This document shows positions 36,724 through 45,707 of a stretch of DNA of 64,000 bases, piece by piece. The notes beneath the pieces were generated by a model. The model ran no database searches, had not been told where the DNA came from, and worked only from the letters and a program-made list of their open reading frames with translations. The stretch comes from a bacterium. GTDB taxonomy: Bacteria > Bacillota > Bacilli > Lactobacillales > Streptococcaceae. Numbering within the stretch: the stretch's first letter is position 1; every line of letters begins with the position of its first letter. The stretch lies in contig CAJNBW010000004.1 in NCBI GenBank assembly GCA_905221105.1, positions 72,102 through 136,101 on the forward strand. Reading direction: 5' to 3'. A program made the translations under genes and the position numbers.

Positions 36724-38688
36724 CTATTGAATGTGGTTAGCTAAATCTTCCTGAGCTTTTTTATTTGACTCAGCTTTTTCTTTTAGCCACTTTTCATAGA
36801 GTTCTTGGTACTGTTTAGCAGTTACTGGCTCTTTTTGCAATTCAACATATTTATAGTTGTCTGCATTTCCCTTATGACCAACAAATGAGAATGGACCTGT
36901 AAACGGTACAGTCTTACGGAAGATTGGGTTAGCTCCACCACTTTGAACCGGTAGGAACAAGGCGCTATCTGTCAACCAAGCTTGGGCTTCAGCATATTTT
37001 TCATAGCGAGCCTGAGTATCAGTGATTTCAGCGTCGGCCTCATCCAAGAGTTTCTTATAGTCAGAAAGACCAATCTTGTCCTTGACTTCCTTGTCTTTTC
37101 CTTCAGACAAGCCCATGTTTTTCAACTGAGAACCTGTTTCTGGATCAAGGATGGCTAGGTAAGTCTTAGGATCTGAGTAGTCTCCACCCCATCCTGAGAT
37201 GTCGATATCATAGTCTTTTTGTTCTGCTGTATCTGCAAAGTAGGTTGCCTGGTCTTTTTCATCTGGAGAAAGTTGGATAACGTCGATGACTACATTATCC
37301 TTACCAAGGGTTTCTTCTACTGTCTGTTTGAAAGATCCAGCCTGTTGCACATCTAATTTAGCAGTCTGGTCAACTGGCATATCCAAATGAATTGGGAAGG
37401 TTACTCCCTGTGCTTGCAGGCTTTCTTTGGCCTTCGCAAATTTCTCTTTGGCCTTGTCAGGGTTCAAGAAGGCTTGCTTACCATCGTTTAGGTTGATATT
37501 GGCCCAATCTTTACCGTAATTGACAATTTTTTCATTAACAATATCACCAAAGTTCTTATCACCAACTTGGACAAAGTTACTTGGTGTAACCGTGTTACGC
37601 AAGATACGGTCTGCTCCATCTTCACCATTTGTCTGAGCTGCATAAGCATGACGGTCAAAAGCAAAGTTGATAGCCTGACGGAAATCCTTATTTTGCATAG
37701 CTGCGCGTGCATCTGTCTTTTCCTTATCAGACTGTTTCATAGTCTGCTTGTAGCTTTGGCGATTGACGTTGAAAAGATAGTAGAAGGTAACTGAGTTTTG
37801 TGGTGTATAGGTAATCTTGTCCTCATTTCCCTTCTTGAGTTCAGCAAAGACTGAACTTGTTGGGAAAATACGGCCGTCTGTATAGTTACCATCCAAGAAT
37901 CCTCTTGCAATGCTGTCTTGGTCAGAACCATCAAAGAATGAGAGTTTCACTTTCTCGATTTTAACATTATCCTTATCCCAGTAATTAGGGTTTTTATCAA
38001 ATTCAATCAAAGATTTTGAGGTGAAGGACTTAAACAAGTAAGGACCATTTGACAAGATACTTGATGGTGTCACACTTCCAAAGTCATCTCCCTTAGACTT
38101 CAAGAAGGCTTCATTTACAGGACTAAGAATACTTGCTGTTGTTTTAGAGTTCCAATAAGTTTCAGGTTGGATGAGGGTGTATTGGAGGGTGTAATCATCC
38201 ACTGCCTTAACACCGACAGTTCCAAAATCAGATGATTTCCCTTCAACATAATCTGCTAGCCCCTTGATAGAGTCTTGCACCAAGTACAAGTTCTCAGCTT
38301 TTTTATCAGCCGCATACTTAAGACCAGTCACAAAGTCATGAGCCGTTACATCCGCATACTCTTCTCCTTCAGAAGTATACCACTTAGCCCCCTGACGGAT
38401 TTTATAAGTGTAAGTCAAACCATCTTTTGATACCGTCCATGACTCAGCCATAGAGGGGATGAGATTGCCATACTGGTCATTTTCCAACAAGCCATCAATC
38501 AAGTTGGCTGTGATACTAGATGTAGAGTCTCGAGTAGAGGTAATGTAATCCAAGGTATCTGGGTTATTGACAAAGATATAAGAGTAAGTCTTATCTGCAT
38601 TACTTGATTGAGATGACCCACACGCTGCTAAAGCTAGACCTGCTGTCAAAGCCATAGCTCCAAAAAGCATAACTTTTGATTTCTTCAT
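36724..38688 (-). CDS. Orphan oligopeptide-binding lipoprotein (AliA/AliB family)
   Basis: 654 residues, SBP_bac_5 fold, with lipoprotein signal ending LAAC (Cys23). Sequence follows AmiA (34 kb away here) in its frame: NPDTLDYITSTRDSTSSI, GLTYTYKIRQGAKWYTSEGEEYA, NKDFRQAINFAFDR and an EKWLKEKAESNKKAQEDL tail. No permease or ATPase genes adjoin it, so it is likely an accessory receptor for AmiCDEF, as AliA and AliB are in pneumococci. I do not choose between those names. Promoter TTTATA-17-TATAAT lies upstream and the gene ends shortly before BOX 3. Confidence 0.85.
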   Translation of the reverse strand: MKKSKVMLFGAMALTAGLALAACGSSQSSNADKTYSYIFVNNPDTLDYITSTRDSTSSITANLIDGLLENDQYGNLIPSMAESWTVSKDGLTYTYKIRQGAKWYTSEGEEYADVTAHDFVTGLKYAADKKAENLYLVQDSIKGLADYVEGKSSDFGTVGVKAVDDYTLQYTLIQPETYWNSKTTASILSPVNEAFLKSKGDDFGSVTPSSILSNGPYLFKSFTSKSLIEFDKNPNYWDKDNVKIEKVKLSFFDGSDQDSIARGFLDGNYTDGRIFPTSSVFAELKKGNEDKITYTPQNSVTFYYLFNVNRQSYKQTMKQSDKEKTDARAAMQNKDFRQAINFAFDRHAYAAQTNGEDGADRILRNTVTPSNFVQVGDKNFGDIVNEKIVNYGKDWANINLNDGKQAFLNPDKAKEKFAKAKESLQAQGVTFPIHLDMPVDQTAKLDVQQAGSFKQTVEETLGKDNVVIDVIQLSPDEKDQATYFADTAEQKDYDIDISGWGGDYSDPKTYLAILDPETGSQLKNMGLSEGKDKEVKDKIGLSDYKKLLDEADAEITDTQARYEKYAEAQAWLTDSALFLPVQSGGANPIFRKTVPFTGPFSFVGHKGNADNYKYVELQKEPVTAKQYQELYEKWLKEKAESNKKAQEDLANHIQ

Positions 38689-38720
38689 GATTATTCTCCA
38701 TTTTTTACAGTATGTGAAAT

Positions 38721-38749
38721 ATTATACACCATTTGAGCAAAAATATAAA
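38721..38749 (-). promoter_or_regulatory. Promoter of the AliA/AliB-like gene
   Basis: Minus-strand TTTATA (38749-38744), 17-base spacer, TATAAT (38726-38721). Confidence 0.6.
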
Positions 38750-38774
38750 GCCTTTTGAACTTTTTTACAAAAAT

Positions 38775-38808
38775 AAAAATCAGTAGACTCGAGTTCCTAC
38801 TGATTTTT
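38775..38808 (-). terminator. Terminator after rpmH
   Basis: AAAAATCAGTAG and CTACTGATTTTT, perfect 12-base arms with a 10-base loop. Symmetric, so it can act in both directions; rpmH ends 18 bases away. Confidence 0.85.
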
Positions 38809-38825
38809 GATATAGTTCGTTTGGA

Positions 38826-38960
38826 TTATGCAGCCAAAACTTTGCGTCCTTTACGACGACGAGCTGCCAATACGCGACGACCGTTTTTAGTTGACATACG
38901 GTTACGGAATCCGTGTTTGCGCGCACGACGAAGTTTACTTGGTTGATAAGTACGTTTCAC
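38826..38960 (-). CDS. rpmH: 50S ribosomal protein L34
   Basis: 44 residues, highly basic, with the family start [20 protein letters not shown] and end [11 protein letters not shown]. Starts with GTG at 38960 behind GGAGGTATTCATC. Standing alone with promoter TTGACA-17-TAGAAT (39063-39035) and its own terminator; it is not next to rnpA or dnaA, which is how I remember the pneumococcal arrangement. Confidence 0.96.
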
Positions 38961-39034
38961 GATGAATACCTCCTCATAGATTTTGTATTCGTTTAGCCGG
39001 CTATAAAGTGATCAGTTACTAAACATACTTTACT

Positions 39035-39063
39035 ATTCTATCTGATTCTTTCACTTTTGTCAA
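39035..39063 (-). promoter_or_regulatory. rpmH promoter
   Basis: Minus-strand TTGACA (39063-39058), 17-base spacer, TAGAAT (39040-39035). Strong consensus promoter with a leader of about 70 bases. Confidence 0.8.
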
Positions 39064-39114
39064 TAGCTCTAGGCAAATGTTTCCTGCTTTTTAGCGCTTT
39101 TTCTGATGTAAGCC

Positions 39115-40329
39115 CTATCTACGATACTGTTTCAAGAAACGAGTCATCTTTTCTTGGATTTGGGCTAGTTCATCAACACGCGGAAGGTAAACGATACGGA
39201 AGTGGTCTGGTTCCTGCCAGTTGAACCCGCGCCCATGAACCAAAAGAACCTTTTCCTGCTTCAAGAAATCAAGGACAAACTGCTCATCATCATCGATACG
39301 GTACATAGTGCGGTCGATTTTAGGGAAGATATAGAGTCCAGCCTTTGGTTTAACGGCAGACAAACCTGGAATATCTTGAATAGCATTGTAGATGAAATTT
39401 CTTTGCTCATAGATTCGTCCACCAGGAAGGAGCAATTCATCGACTGATTGGTGGCCACCCAAGGAAGTTTGTACGACTTGTTGGGCCAAAACATTGGAAC
39501 AAAGGCGCATATTGGACAACATATTGAGACCTTCGATATAGCCTTTGACATGAGTCTTAGGTCCAGACAAGACCATCCAACCTACACGGAAACCAGCGAT
39601 ACGGTGAGATTTTGACAGACCATTCATGCTGACACAGAAGACATCTGGTGCCAGGCTCGCCACAGGCGTATGCACATGTCCATCCATGACCATGCGGTCA
39701 TAGATTTCATCCGCAAAGATGATCAAATCATTTTGACGGGCAATCTCAATAATCTCCAACAAGAGTTCCTTAGGATAAAGGGCTCCAGTTGGGTTGTTTG
39801 GATTGATAAGGACGATTGCCTTGGTATTGGAAGTGATTTTTGACTTGATATCGTCAATATCTGGGTACCATTCTGCAGCTTCATCACAGATATAGTGAAC
39901 GGCATTTCCTCCAGCTAGGCTGACAGCAGCTGTCCAGAGAGGATAGTCTGGCATAGGCACCAAGACCTCATCACCATTATCCAAAAGCCCCTGCATGGAC
40001 ATGACAATCAGCTCACTGACACCATTTCCAAGGTAGATATCATCAATATCTACATTTGGGAATTTCTTCAATTGGCAATACTGCATGATGGCCTTACGGG
40101 CTGAGAAAATCCCTTTGGAGTCAGAATATCCTTCACTATCACGCGCATTCATAATCAAGTCATGAATGACCTCGTCTGGCGCTGTAAAGCCAAATTCTGC
40201 TGGATTTCCGGTATTTAGACGTAAAATCTTTTCTCCGTTTGCTCGCATCCGCATGGCTTCTTCCAAAACAGGACCACGGATATCATAAGCAACATGCTCT
40301 AACTTACTAGACTTGTTATATTCTTTCAT
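39115..40329 (-). CDS. PLP-dependent aminotransferase (AlaT-like)
   Basis: 404 residues, class I/II fold type I. The PLP lysine lies in SMNGLSKSHRIAGFRVGW; other conserved parts are NPNNPTGALY, ADEIYDRM and the C-terminal FRIVYLPRVDEL. The start NKSSKLEHVAYDIRGPVLEEA matches AlaT-type alanine/glutamate transaminases rather than AspC. Substrate is inferred from that likeness. Own promoter (a TATAAT about 45 bases upstream of the ATG) and a GAGGAAACAAG ribosome site. Leftward, alone between rpmH and a small membrane protein gene. Confidence 0.87.
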   Translation of the reverse strand: MKEYNKSSKLEHVAYDIRGPVLEEAMRMRANGEKILRLNTGNPAEFGFTAPDEVIHDLIMNARDSEGYSDSKGIFSARKAIMQYCQLKKFPNVDIDDIYLGNGVSELIVMSMQGLLDNGDEVLVPMPDYPLWTAAVSLAGGNAVHYICDEAAEWYPDIDDIKSKITSNTKAIVLINPNNPTGALYPKELLLEIIEIARQNDLIIFADEIYDRMVMDGHVHTPVASLAPDVFCVSMNGLSKSHRIAGFRVGWMVLSGPKTHVKGYIEGLNMLSNMRLCSNVLAQQVVQTSLGGHQSVDELLLPGGRIYEQRNFIYNAIQDIPGLSAVKPKAGLYIFPKIDRTMYRIDDDEQFVLDFLKQEKVLLVHGRGFNWQEPDHFRIVYLPRVDELAQIQEKMTRFLKQYRR

Positions 40330-40423
40330 CTTGTTTCCTCAATTCATCAGGATAGTAACATTATACCACTAGAAAGAGAATGCGACAAGTTTGCTGAAAT
40401 GTGTTACTAGATTCGGATAGAAG

Positions 40424-40446
40424 AAAAACCTCGCTAAAAGCGAGGT
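40424..40446 (-). terminator. Terminator after the small membrane protein gene
   Basis: ACCTCGCT and AGCGAGGT arms with TTTTTC following on the minus strand. Confidence 0.8.
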
Positions 40447-40485
40447 CAATACAGTGGAGATAGCAGGTATTTTGGCAAAGAAAGA

Positions 40486-40788
40486 TCACATACCAAAAGA
40501 TAAACCTAGAAAAAGCAAGCCTAAAAAGGAGTCATAGAGAAGATTGAACATGAGGAAAAGCCCCCATATCATCAAGTAATCCCAGCGACCACTTCTTTTT
40601 GCAACTAGGAATAATAGCAGATGGTAGAGTAGGTGAAAGACTAAAAAGCCAACAAAACCTGGATAGAGAAGTGGAATCAACTTTTCTAATTGCCAGATCA
40701 TAATCACTTCTACCAAGACAGAGGCTAGGATGATTCCATAATAAAGGAAATTTGTTTTTTTTGTTTCTTGAAAAGAGTTTTTCATCAT
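40486..40788 (-). CDS. Small hypothetical membrane protein
   Basis: About 99-100 residues with three or four hydrophobic helices (about 15-35, 37-60, 68-98) and few charged residues outside the N-terminus. No family I recognise. Two adjacent ATG codons (40788 and 40785) follow GGGGGGAGA; the second has the better spacing. Divergent from the universal stress gene and followed by a terminator. Confidence 0.65.
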   Translation of the reverse strand: MMKNSFQETKKTNFLYYGIILASVLVEVIMIWQLEKLIPLLYPGFVGFLVFHLLYHLLLFLVAKRSGRWDYLMIWGLFLMFNLLYDSFLGLLFLGLSFGM

Positions 40789-40849
40789 TCTCCCCCCTTC
40801 ACTTCTTTCCTGCTATCCTTTCTTTTATTTTATCATATATTTATATAGA

Positions 40850-40865
40850 TTTTAAGCGCTAACAT
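40850..40865 (+). promoter_or_regulatory. cre-like site upstream of the universal stress gene
   Basis: TTTTAAGCGCTAACAT matches WTGNNARCGNWWWCAW except at the third position. It lies between the divergent small membrane gene and the universal stress gene. Which promoter it would serve is unclear. Confidence 0.4.
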
Positions 40866-40948
40866 TCTTTTGAAAAATACTTTTTTTACTTTACTTCTAT
40901 AGTGAAAAGGTTTACAATTATAGTAAGAAAATTTCAGGAGGTTTCATT

Positions 40949-41401
40949 ATGGCACAACGTTACCAAAATATTATGGTCGCAATCGATGGTTCTAAGGAAG
41001 CGGACTTGGCTTTTGTCAAGGGAGTTCATTCTGCCCTACGAAACGACGCTAAACTCACCATCGCTCATGTCATTGACACACGCGCTCTCCAAAGCGTATC
41101 CACCTTTGATGCTGAAGTTTACGAAGAACTCCAAGTCGATGCTGAAAGTCTGATGAAAGAGTACGAAAAACGTGCTAAAGATGCTGGTGTGACAGATGTT
41201 CACATCGTTATTGAAATGGGAAATCCAAAGACTCTCTTGGCACGTACTATTCCAGATGCTGAGGAAGTGGATCTCATCCTCGTTGGCGCAACTGGGCTCA
41301 ACGCCTTTGAACGCCTCTTGGTCGGTTCTTCATCTGAATACATCCTCCGCCATGCTAAGGTCGATTTGCTGGTTGTGAGAGAACAAGAAAAAACCTTATA
41401 A
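40949..41401 (+). CDS. Universal stress protein UspA family
   Basis: 150 residues of the Usp fold: MVAIDGSKEADLAF at the N-terminus and the ATP-binding pattern G-x2-G-x9-G-S at VGATGLNAFERLLVGSSSEYI, so the ATP-binding subclass is likely. Normal length. A good AGGAGG ribosome site lies ahead of the ATG, and it is followed by its own terminator. A cre-like site lies about 85 bases upstream. Role in stress or nutrient response is inferred from family. Confidence 0.9.
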   Translation: MAQRYQNIMVAIDGSKEADLAFVKGVHSALRNDAKLTIAHVIDTRALQSVSTFDAEVYEELQVDAESLMKEYEKRAKDAGVTDVHIVIEMGNPKTLLARTIPDAEEVDLILVGATGLNAFERLLVGSSSEYILRHAKVDLLVVREQEKTL

Positions 41402-41410
41402 TCACGAAGA

Positions 41411-41433
41411 AAAGGAGCTCAGCGCTCCTTTTT
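41411..41433 (+). terminator. Terminator after the universal stress gene
   Basis: AAAGGAGC-TCAGC-GCTCCTTT followed by TT, 10 bases after the stop. Confidence 0.8.
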
Positions 41434-41443
41434 GTTTACTATT

Positions 41444-41640
41444 TATACTTTTCGAAAATCTCTTCAAACCACGTCAGCGTCACCTTACCGTATATATGTA
41501 ACTGACTTCGTCAGTTTCATCTGCAACCTCAAAACAGTGTTTTGAGCTGACTTCGTCAGTTCTATCTACAACCTCAAAGCAGTGCTTTGAGCAGCCTGCG
41601 GCTAGTTTCCTAGTTTGCTCTTTGATTTTCATTGAGTATT
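41444..41640 (-). repeat. BOX element 4 (boxC-boxB x2-boxA)
   Basis: Reverse orientation: boxC (TTTTCGAAAATCTCTTCAAA), two boxB copies each holding GACTTCGTCAGTT, then boxA ending TTGATTTTCATTGAGTATT. Its last 12 bases encode the end and stop of the leftward HAD-MazG gene. Confidence 0.95.
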
Positions 41641-43020
41641 ATTTCTCTCTTTATGGCGTTCATAAGCCTTGAGCTGGCGCTGCAGTTCCTTTTTAATCGC
41701 GGGTTCTGGAGCATATTTTTCTTCCCAATCATCTGGTTTTAAAATTTTGTGAGTCACTGGATCAAAATGGGCCTTGCCGTCAGGGAAAATTTTTCCCATA
41801 TTGGCCTGATGGACAATGTCAAAAATACGTTCTGGGTCCACCCCCATCAAGACAAAACTACCGTAGGTAAAGTAAAGCGTGTCAATCAAGGCATCCACTT
41901 GCCCTACCAAATCTTGCTGGGCAGGTGTCTTCTTGGCTACCTTATCTGCTGCCTTATCAAGGGCCTGATGAAGTTGCGATAGAGCTTGACCAAAATCCTC
42001 TTCCGAGGGACTAGCAGCCCGAACAAACTCCACCAATTCTTCTATCTTAAAGCCAGCCCTATGGGTTGCACCTTCTAAATCCCAAGCTCGAGGTTCTTCT
42101 TGAGTCCGTTCATCCATCATGTGGTGGAAGGTCTTGACCTTATTGAAATGATAGTCACGGCTGACAAAGACTTTTTCTGAAGCCAAAACACCAAAATGTT
42201 CCAGAGCCTTGTGGATTCCGTCTTGTTGATTGCTGGTCGTGATATGCTTAGCGACTTCCTTAACACTGCTACTACCATTTCCCATAGCGACCGACATACC
42301 GACACCCGCCAGCATTTCCAGGTCGTTATCTGAGTCACCAAAGGCCATGACTTGATTAAGGTCAAAGCCATATTCTTTCCCGACTCGGCGAATGCCTTCC
42401 AATTTAGAATTTCCTTGATTGATGACATCCGCAGCAAAAGGATTGCTACGTGTCAATTTCAAATCTTGAAAATCTGCTGCCGCCTTCTCAGATTCTTCTG
42501 GCGTCATTAGCATCAAAACTTGGTAGATAGGCTGATTCATCAGATGAAGCAGGTCTTCTTCCTTTTGGGGAACAACCTTGCTGACCATACGATTAAAGGA
42601 ATGACTTACTGTCCGAGTTAAAACAGAGGGAACGAAGCGACTGATTCGTTGGGAAAAAGAACCCAGACCAAAGGACATGATTTTGGAACCCAACATGGCA
42701 TCCTTGGTCCCTAGGGCAATCTCCTTGCCCTCTTTTTTAGCATAAGTAATTAGCTGGCGCAAATGTAACTTGGAAATTGGACTCGTGAACAAGACTCTGT
42801 CTTTAGTAAAGATATACTGGCCATTGTAGGTTACCGCAAAGTCCAAATCCAAATCGTCCATCAATTCCTTAACAAAAAAAGGTCCTCGTCCTGTCGCTAC
42901 GCCAACCAGCACCCCTTGTTCTTTGACGATCTTAATCGCGTCCTTAGTGGATTTCAAAACACTCTTACGATCGTTGACCAAGGTTCCATCGATATCAAAA
43001 AAAACAGCTTTGACTTCCAT
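41629..43020 (-). CDS. HAD phosphatase fused to a MazG-like nucleotide pyrophosphohydrolase
   Basis: 463 residues, two domains. N-terminal Cof-type HAD-IIB phosphatase (1-~275): DIDGTLV at 9-15, ATGRGP, and the metal motif GDSDNDLEML. C-terminal all-alpha domain (about 290-460) with EELVEF near 325 and DALIDTLYF near 375, the EExxE...ExxD style of MazG/PRA-PH pyrophosphohydrolases. A house-cleaning role on phosphorylated metabolites or nucleotides is likely but not proven. ATG 43020 is used; an in-frame upstream start is rejected because it precedes the ribosome site. The final residues (N-T-Q) and the TGA come from boxA of BOX 4. Confidence 0.8.
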   Translation of the reverse strand: MEVKAVFFDIDGTLVNDRKSVLKSTKDAIKIVKEQGVLVGVATGRGPFFVKELMDDLDLDFAVTYNGQYIFTKDRVLFTSPISKLHLRQLITYAKKEGKEIALGTKDAMLGSKIMSFGLGSFSQRISRFVPSVLTRTVSHSFNRMVSKVVPQKEEDLLHLMNQPIYQVLMLMTPEESEKAAADFQDLKLTRSNPFAADVINQGNSKLEGIRRVGKEYGFDLNQVMAFGDSDNDLEMLAGVGMSVAMGNGSSSVKEVAKHITTSNQQDGIHKALEHFGVLASEKVFVSRDYHFNKVKTFHHMMDERTQEEPRAWDLEGATHRAGFKIEELVEFVRAASPSEEDFGQALSQLHQALDKAADKVAKKTPAQQDLVGQVDALIDTLYFTYGSFVLMGVDPERIFDIVHQANMGKIFPDGKAHFDPVTHKILKPDDWEEKYAPEPAIKKELQRQLKAYERHKERNNTQ

Positions 43021-43085
43021 CCTATCCCAATCTCCCCTTTTGTGATACAATGATTATACCATATTTCAGAAAGAGTGAGTAAATC

Positions 43086-44048
43086 ATGCCTAAGAAAATC
43101 CTTGTTTTACATACAGGTGGAACTATTTCCATGCAGGCCGATGCTTCTGGTGCTGTTGTGACCAGTTCAGATAATCCCATGAACCATGTGTCCAATCCAC
43201 TCGAAGGAATCCAAGTCCACTCCCTAGACTTTTTTAACCTGCCAAGCCCCCATATCAAGCCCAAGCATATGCTGGCCCTCTACCAAAAAATCAAAGAGGA
43301 AGCAGATAACTACGATGGAGTGGTGATCACACACGGGACCGATACTTTAGAGGAAACAGCCTATTTCCTTGATACCATGGAAGTTCCCCATATACCTATC
43401 GTTCTAACAGGTGCCATGCGCAGCTCCAATGAACTCGGCAGTGACGGTGTCTATAATTATCTGAGTGCTCTACGAGTAGCTAGCGACGACAGGGCTGCTG
43501 ACAAAGGAGTTTTGGTCGTTATGAACGATGAAATCCACGCTGCCAAGTATGTCACCAAAACACATACGACCAACGTCAGCACCTTCCAGACTCCAACACA
43601 CGGGCCACTTGGTCTCATCATGAAACACGAAATCCTCTACTTCAAAACAGCTGAGCCCCGTGTCCGCTTTGACCTCGATCACATACAAGGATTAGTCCCT
43701 ATCATCTCTGCTTATGCTGGTATGACAGATGAGCTGATTGATATGCTGGATTTGGAACAATTGGACGGTTTGATTATCCAAGCCTTCGGAGCTGGTAATA
43801 TTCCCAAAGAAACGGCTCAAAAATTAGAAAGCCTTCTGCAAAAAGGAATCCCAGTCGCCCTGGTTTCACGATGCTTTAACGGTATCGCAGAACCTGTTTA
43901 TGCCTACCAAGGTGGGGGCGTGCAGTTGCAAAAATCTGGCGTCTTCTTTGTTAAAGAACTCAACGCCCAAAAAGCCCGCTTGAAACTCCTTATCGCCCTC
44001 AATGCTGGACTAAAAGGACCGGCTTTGAAAGACTATATGGAAGGCTAA
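43086..44048 (+). CDS. ansA: L-asparaginase, type I
   Basis: Hydrolyses asparagine to aspartate and ammonia in the cytoplasm. 320 residues, no signal peptide, with first catalytic threonine motif LHTGGTISM and second motif THGTDTLEETAYFL; MRSSNELGSDG follows as expected. Type I by length and lack of export signal. Divergent from the HAD-MazG gene, with TATAAT-like boxes for both in the 65-base gap. Followed by a terminator shared with ccpA. Confidence 0.92.
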   Translation: MPKKILVLHTGGTISMQADASGAVVTSSDNPMNHVSNPLEGIQVHSLDFFNLPSPHIKPKHMLALYQKIKEEADNYDGVVITHGTDTLEETAYFLDTMEVPHIPIVLTGAMRSSNELGSDGVYNYLSALRVASDDRAADKGVLVVMNDEIHAAKYVTKTHTTNVSTFQTPTHGPLGLIMKHEILYFKTAEPRVRFDLDHIQGLVPIISAYAGMTDELIDMLDLEQLDGLIIQAFGAGNIPKETAQKLESLLQKGIPVALVSRCFNGIAEPVYAYQGGGVQLQKSGVFFVKELNAQKARLKLLIALNAGLKGPALKDYMEG

Positions 44049-44066
44049 CTCCTTCTCTAGAAAGCA

Positions 44067-44100
44067 AAATCAGGAAATCTTCACGATTCCCTGATTTTTT
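44067..44100. terminator. Bidirectional terminator between ansA and ccpA
   Basis: AAAATCAGG and CCTGATTTTT arms, followed by T runs in both directions, lying between two convergent genes. Confidence 0.85.
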
Positions 44101-45111
44101 CTATTTACGTTTTCGTGTTGAACGACGTTCTGTCAAACCATGAGGTAAGAGAACTTCGCGTTCTTCCAACTCTTCCTTGTGCATAATCTTCGTCAACATA
44201 CGCATACTGATGGCACCAAGGTCATAAAGAGGTTGAGCAATCGTTGTCAAGTTTGGACGGGTAAAGCGTGAGATTTGTGAATCATCACTCGTAATGATTT
44301 CAAACTCTTCCGGTACTGACACACCGTGGTCAGCCAAACCATTCAAGACACCTGCTGCCAATTCATCACCTGTTACAACTGCTGCAGTTGCATTTGATGA
44401 AATCAAGCGTTCTGCCAAGGCATAGCCATCTTCATAAGTGTATTTAGACTCAAATACCAAGCCTTCGCTATAAGAAATCCCTGCTTTTTTCAAGGCTTCC
44501 TTGTAGCCAACCAAACGAACCTTACCATTGATATCATCCACTAGTGGACCGCTAACAAAAGCAATGCGTTCGTTTTCTTTAGCAAGGTAGGTCACTGCGT
44601 CAATCGTAGCTTGTTTGTAGTCAATATTAACACTTGGAAGTTGGTGTTCTACATCTACTGTTCCCGCAAGAACAACTGGTGTTCGAGAACGAGAAAACTC
44701 TGAACGAATTTTTTCAGTCAAGTGGTAACCCATAAAGATGATACCATCCACTTGCTTAGAAAATAGTGTATTGACAACTGAAACTTCCTTGTCATCATCC
44801 TCATCACTATTAGCAAGGACGATATTATACTTGTACATCTCAGCGATATCATCAATCCCTTTGGCGAGCGTTGAGAAATAACCATTAGTAATATTTGGAA
44901 TCACAACACCGACAGTGGTTGTCTTTTTACTTGCAAGACCACGCGCCACGGCATTTGGACGGTAATCCAAACGATCAATTACCTCAAGCACTTTTTTACG
45001 AGTATTCTCTTTTACATTCTTATTGCCATTGACTACACGGCTAACCGTCGCCATTGAAACTCCTGCTTCACGGGCGACATCATAAATCGTTACTGTATCG
45101 TCTGTATTCAT
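44101..45111 (-). CDS. ccpA: Catabolite control protein A
   Basis: LacI-family regulator that with HPr-Ser-P controls carbon use and virulence in streptococci. 336 residues: N-terminal helix-turn-helix YDVAREAGVSMATVSRVVNGN, hinge NAVARGLASKKT, and a periplasmic-binding-like core with VVIPNITNGYFSTLA and the C-terminal LLPHGLTERRSTR. The upstream promoter TTGAAA-17-TAGAAT holds a cre-like TGAAAGTGTTTACA, so autoregulation is likely. Identity as CcpA is strong from length and the first domain. Confidence 0.94.
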   Translation of the reverse strand: MNTDDTVTIYDVAREAGVSMATVSRVVNGNKNVKENTRKKVLEVIDRLDYRPNAVARGLASKKTTTVGVVIPNITNGYFSTLAKGIDDIAEMYKYNIVLANSDEDDDKEVSVVNTLFSKQVDGIIFMGYHLTEKIRSEFSRSRTPVVLAGTVDVEHQLPSVNIDYKQATIDAVTYLAKENERIAFVSGPLVDDINGKVRLVGYKEALKKAGISYSEGLVFESKYTYEDGYALAERLISSNATAAVVTGDELAAGVLNGLADHGVSVPEEFEIITSDDSQISRFTRPNLTTIAQPLYDLGAISMRMLTKIMHKEELEEREVLLPHGLTERRSTRKRK

Positions 45112-45194
45112 TCCATTTCCTTTCTATATCATACCTCACGAGACTCTAAAAAGAGACGGTATGAAAATTTCGTTTTCATGTTTCTACTTATTCC

Positions 45195-45223
45195 ATTCTA
45201 TCACTATTTGTAAACACTTTCAA
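45195..45223 (-). promoter_or_regulatory. ccpA promoter with cre-like site
   Basis: Minus-strand TTGAAA (45223-45218), 17-base spacer, TAGAAT (45200-45195). TGAAAGTGTTTACA at 45222-45209 overlaps the -35 and spacer; it matches TGNNANCGNTNNCA except for TG at the central CG. The rest of 45112-45345 shows nothing else. Confidence 0.6.
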
Positions 45224-45345
45224 GCTTTTTTTGAAGATTATTTGAAAAAATTTCATAGGAAGCTATGTTTATGAAGAAAAAATCACCTTTTCTTGATTTT
45301 TAATCCTATTTGCTGTATGATAAGGGAAAGAAAGGGGGTAGAAAT

Positions 45346-45663
45346 ATGGCTTTTACCAATACCCACATGCGGTCGGCTAGTTTTGGCATTGTTACTAGCT
45401 TGCCTGATGACGTCATTGACTCTTTTTGGTATATCATCGACCATTTCTTAAAAAATGTCTTTGAATTGGAAGAAGAACTTGAGTTTCAATTGCTCAATAA
45501 CCAAGGAAAAATTACCTTCCACTTTTCAAGTCAACATCTCCCTACAGCCATTGATTTTGACTTTAACCATCCTTTCGACCCTCTTTATCCCCCGAGAGTT
45601 CTGGTTTTAGACATAGACGGTAGAGAGACTATCCTCCTCCCAGAAGAAAATGACCTATTTTAA
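45346..45663 (+). CDS. DUF960 family protein
   Basis: 105 residues, cytoplasmic, no membrane helix. Begins MAFTNTHMRSASFGIVTSLP and contains VIDSFWYIIDHFLKNVF and GRETILLPEEN, which match the small DUF960 family of streptococci and lactococci. No known function. The ATG at 45346 follows AAAGGGGGTAG; a longer upstream start is less supported. Divergent from ccpA and convergent with the folate operon. Confidence 0.85.
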   Translation: MAFTNTHMRSASFGIVTSLPDDVIDSFWYIIDHFLKNVFELEEELEFQLLNNQGKITFHFSSQHLPTAIDFDFNHPFDPLYPPRVLVLDIDGRETILLPEENDLF

Positions 45664-45707
45664 AAACTCTAGCCTTCAGTTACAAGCGACTGAAAACTAG
45701 AGTTTTT
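45662..45707. terminator. Bidirectional terminator between the DUF960 gene and the folate operon
   Basis: AAAAACTCTAG and CTAGAGTTTTT, perfect 11-base outer stem, with an inner CTTCAGT/ACTGAAA pairing. It separates two convergent genes. Confidence 0.88.
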
